A DNA stretch of 5,041 nt from contig JAFPYE010000014.1 in assembly GCA_017412325.1 (NCBI GenBank), positions 1 through 5,041 of the forward strand, in the 5' to 3' direction. The notes beneath the pieces were generated by a model, which searched no databases, was not told where the DNA came from, and saw nothing but the letters and a program-made list of their open reading frames with translations. How positions within the stretch are numbered: position 1 is the stretch's first letter; each line of letters starts with the position of its first letter. Source of the DNA: Kiritimatiellia bacterium (lineage in GTDB: Bacteria > Verrucomicrobiota > Kiritimatiellia > RFP12 > UBA1067). A program made the position numbers and the translations under genes. This document shows, piece by piece, positions 1 through 5,041 of this stretch.

Positions 1-419
1 ACGTGGTGACGCGGCAGGTGCTGCGCGAGTTCCAGCGCGAGGGCACGATGAAGATCGCCGCCGTCGGCGACAGCGCCTACGAGGTGCAGGGCGTGATCGT
101 CGGCAGCGGTTCGAAGCAGGCGGGCTACAGCACGCGGAAGCTTCCGCGCGACCGGGAGTTCCGGCTGAAGGTCCGGGCGAAGGTCAGTGTGATCGACAAG
201 ACGACGGGCGCGGTGCTGGTGGGCGACCGCATCTACCAGGCGGACACCACCTACCTGACGTCCACCGACCGGCTGACGGCGGAGCGCGATGCGTCCGGCC
301 GGGTGGCAGAGGAGCTGGCGCGGCAGATCGTGGACGACGTGGTGGCCCGGAACTGGGGAACCGACGACGTGCGCGAGGATCAAAAGGAAGAGCCCCTGGA
401 GGACAACGACTATGACTAA
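1..419 (+). CDS. LptE-like LPS-assembly lipoprotein, C-terminal part (5' end outside window)
   Basis: The reading frame is open from the window edge (first full codon at 3) and stops at TAA 417-419, giving about 139 residues of a longer protein. The visible part resembles the LptE family, the outer-membrane lipoprotein that plugs the LptD barrel and helps deliver lipopolysaccharide to the cell surface. Supporting features are an opening VTRQVLREFQREG helix, a strand stating the variant ('YEVQGVIVGSG'), a strand pair 'LKVRAKVSVIDKTTGAVLVGD', and a closing helix 'AERDASGRVAEELARQIVDDVV' ending in an NW. This order is typical of LptE in PVC and Bacteroidetes-type bacteria. The lipobox and signal peptide would lie upstream and cannot be seen. 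The C-terminus is a strongly acidic tail of about 18 residues. The last codons overlap the next gene by 8 bases, suggesting translational coupling. The family call rests on pattern memory; sequence conservation in LptE is low. Confidence 0.68.
   Translation, partial: VVTRQVLREFQREGTMKIAAVGDSAYEVQGVIVGSGSKQAGYSTRKLPRDREFRLKVRAKVSVIDKTTGAVLVGDRIYQADTTYLTSTDRLTAERDASGRVAEELARQIVDDVVARNWGTDDVREDQKEEPLEDNDYD
398..403 (+). promoter_or_regulatory. Shine-Dalgarno site for the Lrp/AsnC-domain gene
   Basis: GGAGGA lies 8 bases before the ATG at 412, inside the end of the upstream coding region. It fixes the start at 412 rather than at the earlier in-frame ATG at 289, which would lie deep inside the LptE-like gene and would add a stretch of Arg/Trp-rich residues unlike the family. 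Confidence 0.7.
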
Positions 420-720
420 CGAGGTACATGCGGTCATCGAGCTGCGGATCACGCCCCAGCGCGAGTGCGGTTTCGGCAAGATCGCCGAGAAGGTGGCGAA
501 GTACGAGCAGGTGGAGGCGTGCTTCCTGATGTCGGGCGGCTACGACCTGCTGGTCTTCGTCAAGGGCGACAGTCTCCAGGACGTGGCGCAGTTCGTGGCG
601 CAGGACCTCTCGACCATCGACGGGATCCTCTCGACCGCGACCCATTTCATGCTCAAGACGTACAAGGCGCCGGGGATGATCGGCCCCGGCGACGACGAGC
701 GGCTGGCGGTCACGCCGTAA
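412..720 (+). CDS. Stand-alone Lrp/AsnC ligand-binding (RAM) domain protein
   Basis: This 102-residue protein is almost entirely one Lrp/AsnC effector domain (the RAM fold). Its pattern is a first strand 'VHAVIELRIT', a helix 'KIAEKVAKYEQV', the glycine-containing turn 'LMSGGYDLLVFVKG', a helix 'VAQFVAQDLSTIDGI' and a final strand ending in 'FMLKTYK'. In full-length Lrp regulators this domain binds amino acids and makes the dimer and octamer contacts. Here the N-terminal helix-turn-helix is absent, so the protein should not bind DNA by itself. Known single-domain members form oligomers and are thought to sense small molecules or partner with full regulators. It overlaps the LptE-like gene by 8 bases and is 25 bases from the TPR gene, so the three are probably co-transcribed. 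The domain call is firm; the ligand and role are unknown. Confidence 0.88.
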   Translation: MTNEVHAVIELRITPQRECGFGKIAEKVAKYEQVEACFLMSGGYDLLVFVKGDSLQDVAQFVAQDLSTIDGILSTATHFMLKTYKAPGMIGPGDDERLAVTP

Positions 721-732
721 TCTTTTCAGGAA

Positions 733-739
733 AAGGAGA
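733..739 (+). promoter_or_regulatory. Shine-Dalgarno site for the TPR gene
   Basis: AAGGAGA ends 6 bases before the ATG at 746 in the 25-base gap after the Lrp/AsnC-domain gene. It is the strongest Shine-Dalgarno match in the window and supports the 746 start. No promoter or terminator is visible in this gap. Confidence 0.75.
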
Positions 740-745
740 CTCATC

Positions 746-2134
746 ATGGCAGTTGACTTGGCGCAGAAGGCGCAGAACTTCACCAACCGCGGACGGCAGG
801 CGCTCGAATCGGGGCGCTACGAACTGGCGGTGGACATGCTGATGGAGGCCGTGGCCGCCGCGCCCGACATCCTGGAGACGCGCAAGCTGCTGCGCGCCGC
901 GCAGATCGCCAACTTCAAGAAGAACGGCAAGGTGGGCTTCGGCGCGAAGATGGGCTATATGCTCGCGCGCAACAAGATCATGGGGCTCGTCAAGAAGGGC
1001 CAGGGCGCGGAGGCGATGGCCGAGGCCGAAAAGCTCCTCTGCCAGAACCCGCTCGACGCGGACAACATCGAGGCGGCGGTGAAGGCGGCGGAGGCGGCGG
1101 GCAAGACCGACCATGCGGCCATTTCCGTCGAGGCGGCCTACGAGTGCTCGAACAAGGATCCGGCGCTCCTCGAGCGCGTCGCCACCTACTACCAGATGGC
1201 GAAGAACTGGGACAAGGCGCGCGACGCCTACCAGAAGCTCAGCGAGATCAAGCCCGGAGACCAGCGGATCATGCAGCTGTTGAAGAACACCGAGGCGCAG
1301 GCGACGATGAACGCGGGCTGGGAGCAGACCGCCGGCAAGAAGGGCGGCTTCCAGGCGCTGATCGCGAACAAGGAGCAGGCCAAGAAGCTCGACCAGGCGA
1401 ACAAGGCCGTCATCACCGGCGACGACGCCGACGCGCTCATCGCCGAAAAGCTCCAGCAGATCGAGAAGGAGCCGAAGAACATGAACGCGCGGCGCGCGCT
1501 CGCGCGGCTCTACATCCAGAACAAGCGCTACTACGAGGCGGTGGAATGTTTGCAGGCGGCCATCGAGGCGGCGGGCGCGATGGACCCCGAGCTCGACCGC
1601 ATGCTTTCGCAGGCGACCGTCCAGTACTACGACCAGCAGATCGAGCTGTTGCGGCAGAACGGCCAGGAGGACGAGGCCGTGCAGATGGAGGCGGACAAGA
1701 ACCAGTTCGTGTTCGACGACCTCGCCAGCCGCGTCGAGCGCTATCCGAACGACCTGCACCTCAGGTACCTGCTGGGCGTGCAGTACTACACCTACGAGTA
1801 CTACGACGAGGCGCTGGAGCATCTGCAGCTGGCGCAGAAGTCGCCGAAGGACCGCCTGTGGGCGCTCTACTACCTGGCGATGTGCTTCCTCAAGAAGGAG
1901 CAGACCGACATGGCGGTGATGCAGCTCGAGACGGCGCGCGACGCGATCCCGATGATGGACGACCTCAAGAAGAAGGTGGTCTACCAGCTGGGATTGTGCG
2001 CCGAGGCGCAGGGCGACCTGGAGAAGGCGTACCAGTACTACAAGGACGTCTATTCCACCGACGTCGGCTTCGAAGACCTCTCCGAGCGCATGCTGGCCGT
2101 CTCGCAGGCCCTCAAGGCGCAAAAGCAGGGTTGA
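746..2134 (+). CDS. Tetratricopeptide-repeat (TPR) protein
   Basis: A 462-residue soluble protein made largely of TPR helix pairs, a scaffold for protein-protein contacts. Repeats can be seen near residues 11-41 ('GRQALESGRYELAVDMLMEA'), 141-171, 244-274 ('ALARLYIQNKRYYEAVECLQ'), 336-366, 370-400 and 409-440 ('LGLCAEAQGDLEKAYQYYKD'), with the usual small-residue and Tyr/Ala positions. Residues 182-240 are less repeat-like and contain a 'MNAGWEQTAGKKGGFQALI' segment and then a Lys/Gln-rich charged helix. I recall a similar Gly-Trp segment in TPR proteins of planctomycetes and Verrucomicrobia, but could not check this. There is no signal peptide or membrane segment, so it is likely cytoplasmic. 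The start is fixed by AAGGAGA six bases upstream. It is the last gene of the LptE-like/Lrp-domain unit; its partners and precise role cannot be told from sequence. Confidence 0.88.
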   Translation: MAVDLAQKAQNFTNRGRQALESGRYELAVDMLMEAVAAAPDILETRKLLRAAQIANFKKNGKVGFGAKMGYMLARNKIMGLVKKGQGAEAMAEAEKLLCQNPLDADNIEAAVKAAEAAGKTDHAAISVEAAYECSNKDPALLERVATYYQMAKNWDKARDAYQKLSEIKPGDQRIMQLLKNTEAQATMNAGWEQTAGKKGGFQALIANKEQAKKLDQANKAVITGDDADALIAEKLQQIEKEPKNMNARRALARLYIQNKRYYEAVECLQAAIEAAGAMDPELDRMLSQATVQYYDQQIELLRQNGQEDEAVQMEADKNQFVFDDLASRVERYPNDLHLRYLLGVQYYTYEYYDEALEHLQLAQKSPKDRLWALYYLAMCFLKKEQTDMAVMQLETARDAIPMMDDLKKKVVYQLGLCAEAQGDLEKAYQYYKDVYSTDVGFEDLSERMLAVSQALKAQKQG

Positions 2135-2171
2135 GCAAGGGTTGCGGCGGGGGAGGAGTTGATTCTTCGGT

Positions 2172-2246
2172 TGGCAGCCCCAAGGAGAGTCGAACTCCTC
2201 TACCAAGCATGAAAAGCTCGTGTCCTAGCCGATAGACGATGGGGCC
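2172..2246 (-). tRNA. tRNA-Glu (anticodon UUC)
   Basis: Read on the - strand, the 75 bases fold into a full cloverleaf. The acceptor stem is GGCCCCA with TGGGGCT (a G1-U72 wobble, as in many bacterial tRNA-Glu), the D stem is GTCT/GGAC with loop ATCGGCTA, and the anticodon stem is CGAGC/GCTTG with loop TTTTCAT. The variable loop is 4 bases and the T stem is AGGAG/CTCCT with loop TTCGACT. The anticodon TTC lies at 2211-2213. The discriminator is G and the 3' CCA is encoded (2172-2174). It is transcribed divergently from dprA and convergently with the TPR gene, which ends 37 bases beyond its 3' end. No clear T-run terminator follows it. Confidence 0.97.
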
Positions 2247-2263
2247 AAGTTCAACGGGCGCAT

Positions 2264-2293
2264 AGTATACCAAAATCGACGCAGGACTGACAA
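2264..2293 (-). promoter_or_regulatory. Sigma70-type promoter of tRNA-Glu
   Basis: On the - strand, TTGTCA (2293-2288) is followed after 18 bases by TATACT (2269-2264). The -10 is preceded by TTTTGG, giving a TG-type extended -10. The predicted transcription start is near 2257, about ten bases before the mature tRNA 5' end at 2246, a normal leader for a tRNA gene. The -35 hexamer overlaps the Shine-Dalgarno region of dprA on the other strand. Confidence 0.8.
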
Positions 2294-2298
2294 GGGGG
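2292..2298 (+). promoter_or_regulatory. Shine-Dalgarno site deciding the TTG start of dprA
   Basis: AAGGGGG ends 4 bases before the TTG at 2303. No in-frame ATG occurs near the conserved N-terminus, and the residues after this TTG match the usual start of DprA proteins, so the TTG is the likely start codon. The same bases carry the tRNA-Glu -35 element on the other strand. Confidence 0.65.
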
Positions 2299-2302
2299 TA
2301 AA

Positions 2303-3415
2303 TTGACCGAACGAGAGGCATATGTCGCGTTCAACCTGACGGAGAAGATCGGCTCCGTCGGCGTGGCGCAGCTGGTCGCGGAGGCGGGCGATGTCGTTTC
2401 CGCCTGGGAACGCTCTCCCAATCGCACGGCCCGCGCGGGCGGCGACGTGGATTGGTTGCGCGAGTTCAAGCTGGCGAAGAAGTTTGGCGTCGAAATCGTT
2501 ACGCCCGCCGATCCCGCCTATCCGCCTCTCTTGCGGGAAGCGCCCAGCCATCCGCTGGCGCTGTATGTGAAGGGGAATGTCGCGGCACTGTCGCAGCCCG
2601 GCGTGGCGATGGTCGGCACGCGGCGCGCGACACCCTACGGCCGTGACCAGGCGTTCAAGATCGCCGAAGGGCTTGCCGAGCTGGGCTGGGCGGTCGTCTC
2701 GGGCCTCGCGCTCGGCATCGACGCCGAATCGCACCGCGGCGCCTTGGCCGCGGGCGGCACGACGGTCGGCGTCCTCGGTTCGGCGCTCGACTGCTTCTAT
2801 CCGGAGGAGAACCGCGAGCTCGCGCGCGAAATCGTGCAGAAGGGCGGCGCGGTCGTAAGCGAGTTTGCGTTCGGGCGCGCGCCCGACGAGCACACGTTTC
2901 CGCAGCGCAACCACGTCGTCGCCGCGCTGGTGCGCGGCGTCGTGGCCGTCGAAGCGCCGTTCAAGAGCGGCACCTTGATCACCACGTCCATCGCCGCCGA
3001 CCTCGGGCGCACGGTGATGGCGGTGCCGGGCCGCGTCGACAGCCGCTCCAGCCAAGGGTGCCTCGCGCTCATCCGCGACGGGGCGCGCCTCGTCCGCTCG
3101 GCGAAGGACGTGGACGAGGAGCTGTCGGATCTGCTTCCGGACGGGCGCGTCCCGCGTCCCGCGTCTCGCGTCCAGCCCCCGTCCTCGCCGCCCCGCGCCC
3201 CACAGGACGCCCCACATCCGCCGCGCCCCGCGTTCTCGGTCGAAGAGGCGATGATCTTGCGCGAAGTCGATGCGGAGGGCGTGACGATGGACGAGCTCGT
3301 GCGCCGCACGAAGCTGCCCGCCGCGAAGGTGAATGCGCTGTGCATGTCGCTCCGCCTCAAATCGTGCGTGCGCTTTTTTCCGGGCAACCGCGTCGCCCTG
3401 CCGCGTTCCCCTTAA
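2303..3415 (+). CDS. dprA: DNA-processing protein DprA (Smf)
   Basis: DprA binds incoming single-stranded DNA during natural transformation, protects it and loads RecA. The 370-residue protein has the normal three-part layout. An N-terminal helical region (1-90) includes 'NLTEKIGSVG'. The Rossmann-like core (about 95-275) has 'VGTRRATPYG' at 104-113, 'SGLALGID' at 133-140, 'YPEEN' at 166-170, 'FPQRN' at 199-203, 'VEAPFKSGTLIT' at 216-227 and 'VPG' at 241-243. A C-terminal winged-helix domain (311-370) is present. A Pro/Arg/Ser-rich linker of about 30 residues joins core and winged helix and is encoded in part by a 7-bp tandem repeat. After FPQRN the usual Arg is His ('RNHVVA'). The TTG start is chosen from the Shine-Dalgarno site and family N-terminus. 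It is divergent from tRNA-Glu and stops 43 bases before the DUF4861 gene. No other competence gene lies in the window. Confidence 0.96.
   Translation: MTEREAYVAFNLTEKIGSVGVAQLVAEAGDVVSAWERSPNRTARAGGDVDWLREFKLAKKFGVEIVTPADPAYPPLLREAPSHPLALYVKGNVAALSQPGVAMVGTRRATPYGRDQAFKIAEGLAELGWAVVSGLALGIDAESHRGALAAGGTTVGVLGSALDCFYPEENRELAREIVQKGGAVVSEFAFGRAPDEHTFPQRNHVVAALVRGVVAVEAPFKSGTLITTSIAADLGRTVMAVPGRVDSRSSQGCLALIRDGARLVRSAKDVDEELSDLLPDGRVPRPASRVQPPSSPPRAPQDAPHPPRPAFSVEEAMILREVDAEGVTMDELVRRTKLPAAKVNALCMSLRLKSCVRFFPGNRVALPRSP
3147..3174 (+). repeat. 7-bp tandem repeat (four units) in the dprA linker
   Basis: Four consecutive heptamers read GCGTCCC, GCGTCCC, GCGTCTC and GCGTCCA. The unit is not a multiple of three, so it is read in changing frames and encodes the Arg/Pro/Ser-rich start of the linker between the Rossmann core and the winged helix of DprA. 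The following bases up to about 3232 are also very C-rich and encode a Pro-rich stretch, but are not a regular repeat. Confidence 0.85.
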
Positions 3416-3437
3416 TTGGGGATGGAGCGACGCGCGG

Positions 3438-3452
3438 CGATTTTGATATACT
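3438..3452 (+). promoter_or_regulatory. Extended -10 promoter of the DUF4861-kduI unit
   Basis: TGATATACT at 3444-3452 is an extended -10 element (TG, one base, TATACT). The 15 bases 3438-3452 match the core of the tRNA-Glu promoter in 14 positions. No convincing -35 hexamer lies 16-19 bases upstream, which is common for extended -10 promoters. The predicted transcription start is about 3458-3460, at the ATG itself. The promoter sits in the 43-base gap after dprA and would make the downstream genes a separate transcription unit. Confidence 0.65.
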
Positions 3453-3458
3453 GTTTCT

Positions 3459-4295
3459 ATGACGAATTTCCTGCCGATCTTGATTGCAACCGTTTGCGCG
3501 TGCGGCGAAGCGCCGGAGCGCGCCAACGACTTCTACTGGGAAAACGACAAGGTCGGCTTCCGCGCCTACGGGCCGGGCGACCCGCACGTCTGGAGCGGGT
3601 TCGACATCTTTAACAAGCTGCCGGATGCCGGGGCGACGTGCGGCGAGGTGCTGCACAACCCCAGTGCCTGCGGCGACTGGCACGTGACGCCCTATAAGGG
3701 AATCCTCGACAACTACACCATCGGCGCGGGGCGCGGCTGCGGCGGCATCGCCATGTTCGCGGACGGCGAATGGAAGACGTTTCCCAACTGGGAGAGCTAC
3801 CGCGTCATCACGAACGGCGACGAACGCTGCGAATTCGAGCTCGTCTATCCCGCGTTCTCGGCGGCGGGGAAGATGACGTGCCACATCACGCTGGAGAAGG
3901 GATCGCGGTTCTTCCGCAACGACGTCTCGTTCGAGAAGAAGGTGCGCGACTTCTGGGTGGGGCCGGGGCTCGACCTGGAGCCGAAGCGCGGCCACCATGG
4001 CCGAGTGGATGAACATTGCCTTGGGTATTACACCTGGGTGTCTCTCTTCGAAGACGAGAAGAACGAAGCCGAGGGTTCGACGGCCACGGCGATCATGGTG
4101 CCGTTCGACGATTCGGCCCGGCTGATGACGGACAACCAGAACTGCCGCGTCATCGCCGTCAACGCCCAGCGTTTCACCTACTATGCCGGCGCGGCGTGGT
4201 CGAAGGCCGGCGAAATCAAGAACCATTTCGACTGGAGAGAAGAACTTGTCAAACTCCAGAACAAACTCATCGAAAGCCTTCCTCCCATCGACTAA
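3459..4295 (+). CDS. DUF4861 family protein, probably exported, uronate/polysaccharide context
   Basis: This 278-residue protein matches my memory of the DUF4861 family, whose biochemical role is not established. Family-like stretches are '[13 protein letters not shown]' (27-39), '[10 protein letters not shown]' (46-55), '[16 protein letters not shown]' (85-100), '[16 protein letters not shown]' (143-158) and '[14 protein letters not shown]' (241-254), ending with the DW motif at 258-259. It is shorter than many members, lacking their longer N-terminal part. Residues 4-15 ([12 protein letters not shown]) are hydrophobic and could be a short export signal or lipobox-like segment, although no basic residue precedes them. 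The ATG at 3459 has no upstream in-frame alternative, because a TGA at 3444 precedes it, and no Shine-Dalgarno site; the promoter position suggests a leaderless mRNA. The next gene, kduI, follows after 32 bases, so a role in handling uronate-containing glycans is inferred from the neighbourhood only. Confidence 0.82.
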   Translation: MTNFLPILIATVCACGEAPERANDFYWENDKVGFRAYGPGDPHVWSGFDIFNKLPDAGATCGEVLHNPSACGDWHVTPYKGILDNYTIGAGRGCGGIAMFADGEWKTFPNWESYRVITNGDERCEFELVYPAFSAAGKMTCHITLEKGSRFFRNDVSFEKKVRDFWVGPGLDLEPKRGHHGRVDEHCLGYYTWVSLFEDEKNEAEGSTATAIMVPFDDSARLMTDNQNCRVIAVNAQRFTYYAGAAWSKAGEIKNHFDWREELVKLQNKLIESLPPID

Positions 4296-4313
4296 CAAGA
4301 ACCCAACAAGACG

Positions 4314-4320
4314 AAAGGAA
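4314..4320 (+). promoter_or_regulatory. Shine-Dalgarno site for kduI
   Basis: AAAGGAA, with its AGGA core at 4316-4319, lies 8 bases before the ATG at 4328. It favours 4328 over the ATG two codons later (4334). Its presence contrasts with the DUF4861 gene upstream, which has no such site. Confidence 0.65.
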
Positions 4321-4327
4321 TCGACTC

Positions 4328-5041
4328 ATGCTGATGCTCATTCTGGCGACCGTCGCCAACGTAACCATCCAGACCGCCTGCCATCCGGCGGACGTGAAGC
4401 ACTATGATACCGCGACGCTGCGCGAACGGTTCGTGATGGAGAAGGTGATGGCGCCCGACGAAATCAACCTCACCTACACGATGTACGACCGCCTGATCTA
4501 CGGCGGCGCGATGCCCGTGGCCGAGGAGCTGACGCTGGAGCCGATTGACGCGCTGAAGGCCGAGCACTTCCTCGACCGCCGCGAGCTCGGCGTCATCAAC
4601 GTCGGCGGCGCGGGCGTCGTGACGGTGGACGGCACGGCGTATGCGCTCGACTTCAAGGAGGCGCTCTACGTCGGCTGCGGGAAGAAGGAGGTGAAGTTCG
4701 CCTCGAAGGACGCGAGCAATCCCGCCAAGTTCTACCTCAACTCCGCGCCCGCCTACAAGGCGTTCGTCACGCAGCGCATCACGAGCGACCAGGGCTGCAC
4801 GAAGCCGGGCTACACGATCGGCAACTACATCAAGGCCGGATCGCTCGCGGAGTCGAACGACCGCGTCATCAACCAGCTCATCGTCAACCCCGTTCTGACG
4901 AAGGTCGCGGGCGGCGGCTGCAACCAGCTCCAGATGGGGCTGACGGAACTGAAGACGGGCAGCGTCTGGAACACGATGCCGCAGCACACGCACGCGCGGC
5001 GGATGGAGGCCTACTTCTACTTCAACGTCCCGGCGGGCCAG
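4328..5041 (+). CDS. kduI: 5-dehydro-4-deoxy-D-glucuronate isomerase KduI (3' end outside window)
   Basis: KduI (EC 5.3.1.17) converts 5-dehydro-4-deoxy-D-glucuronate to 3-deoxy-D-glycero-2,5-hexodiulosonate, which KduD then reduces on the way to KDG. It follows lyase and unsaturated glucuronyl hydrolase steps in pectin and glycosaminoglycan breakdown. The 238 visible codons align along nearly the whole family: 'RERFVMEKV' (32-40), '[11 protein letters not shown]', '[19 protein letters not shown]', '[16 protein letters not shown]', 'MGLTEL' and '[20 protein letters not shown]'. Three of the four cupin metal ligands are visible as His220, His222 and Glu227; the fourth (His) would lie past the window edge. 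Compared with the remembered E. coli protein it has an 11-residue hydrophobic N-terminal extension and about 15 extra residues before 'LQMGLTEL'. It lies 32 bases after the DUF4861 gene, probably in the same transcript. About 50-60 residues are missing at the C-terminus. Confidence 0.96.
   Translation, partial: MLMLILATVANVTIQTACHPADVKHYDTATLRERFVMEKVMAPDEINLTYTMYDRLIYGGAMPVAEELTLEPIDALKAEHFLDRRELGVINVGGAGVVTVDGTAYALDFKEALYVGCGKKEVKFASKDASNPAKFYLNSAPAYKAFVTQRITSDQGCTKPGYTIGNYIKAGSLAESNDRVINQLIVNPVLTKVAGGGCNQLQMGLTELKTGSVWNTMPQHTHARRMEAYFYFNVPAGQ

Noticed and set aside
710..2206. Very long open frame on the - strand (498 codons), longer than the TPR gene it opposes
   Set aside because: It is exactly antisense to a convincing TPR gene and its translation is a low-complexity Leu/Val/Arg/His-rich string with no domain. 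Codon bias in GC-rich genes commonly leaves the opposite strand open. It also runs through the tRNA gene region.
2149..2212. Purine-rich GGGGGAGGAG followed by TTG, suggesting a small gene after the TPR gene
   Set aside because: The TTG directly abuts the purine run with no spacing, and the short frame runs into antisense tRNA sequence and stops there.
1144..2235. Alternative + strand frame of 363 codons within the TPR gene
   Set aside because: It is an Arg/Gly/Ala-rich frame-shifted reading of the TPR gene and runs across the tRNA; no family resemblance.
2172..2246. tRNA-Glu as an attachment site for an integrated element
   Set aside because: No integrase gene, no second copy of the tRNA 3' end and no composition change nearby; the neighbours are ordinary chromosomal genes.
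3367..3380. GC-rich stretch followed by six T's near the end of dprA, as a terminator
   Set aside because: It lies inside the coding region before the conserved end of the winged helix, and the upstream bases do not form a convincing stem.
3416..3446. Possible terminator between dprA and the DUF4861 gene (GC-rich GCGACGCGCGGCG then TTTT)
   Set aside because: Only 3-4 base pairs of stem can be drawn, and the TTTT is part of the proposed promoter core.
2225..4298. Two long - strand open frames (2225-3526 and 3357-4298) opposite dprA and DUF4861
   Set aside because: Both are Arg/Ala/His-rich antisense shadows of well-supported + strand genes, lack recognisable domains and good ribosome binding sites.
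4287..4326. Direct 7-base repeat ATCGACT at 4287-4293 and 4320-4326 flanking the DUF4861-kduI gap
   Set aside because: Too short to be meaningful; one copy is coding sequence and the other lies next to a ribosome binding site. No mobile element features accompany it.
4292..4993. Open frame on the - strand opposite kduI
   Set aside because: kduI on the + strand is a near full-length match to a known enzyme family. The antisense frame is Arg/Val/Leu-rich with no domain.

Overview
This is a 5 kb stretch of GC-rich bacterial chromosome with dense, mostly co-directional genes. Gene content suggests a Gram-negative, outer-membrane-bearing member of the PVC group, probably Verrucomicrobiota or Kiritimatiellota. 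The evidence is an LptE-like lipopolysaccharide-assembly protein, a stand-alone Lrp/AsnC ligand-binding domain, a large TPR protein of a kind I associate with that group, and a DUF4861 + KduI uronate-catabolism pair. The lineage call is an inference from style and gene content, not a proven placement.

Layout. (1) Positions 1-2134 look like one transcription unit on the + strand: the C-terminal part of an LptE-like protein, a 102-residue Lrp/AsnC effector-domain protein overlapping it by 8 bases, and after 25 bases a 462-residue TPR protein. (2) Positions 2172-2246 carry a tRNA-Glu(UUC) on the - strand with encoded CCA. Its sigma70-type promoter (TTGTCA, 18 bases, TATACT) sits between it and the divergent gene dprA. 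(3) dprA (2303-3415, TTG start) encodes the DNA-processing protein of natural transformation. A 7-bp tandem repeat lies in its interdomain linker. (4) Positions 3459 to the window end hold a DUF4861 gene and a kduI gene (cut by the window end), 32 bases apart and probably co-transcribed. KduI isomerises 5-dehydro-4-deoxy-D-glucuronate, the product released after polysaccharide lyases and unsaturated glucuronyl hydrolases act on pectin, glycosaminoglycans and similar uronate polymers. This end of the window is therefore probably the start of a uronate/polysaccharide utilisation operon.

The most notable non-coding signal is that the tRNA promoter and the region just before the DUF4861 start share a 15-base core (14 of 15 identical, CGATTTTGRTATACT), which includes an extended -10 element. 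At the DUF4861 gene this core ends only six bases before the ATG and there is no Shine-Dalgarno sequence, so the mRNA is predicted to be leaderless. I found no clear evidence of a new defence system, mobile element or CRISPR array. No gene-free stretch exceeds 300 bases.
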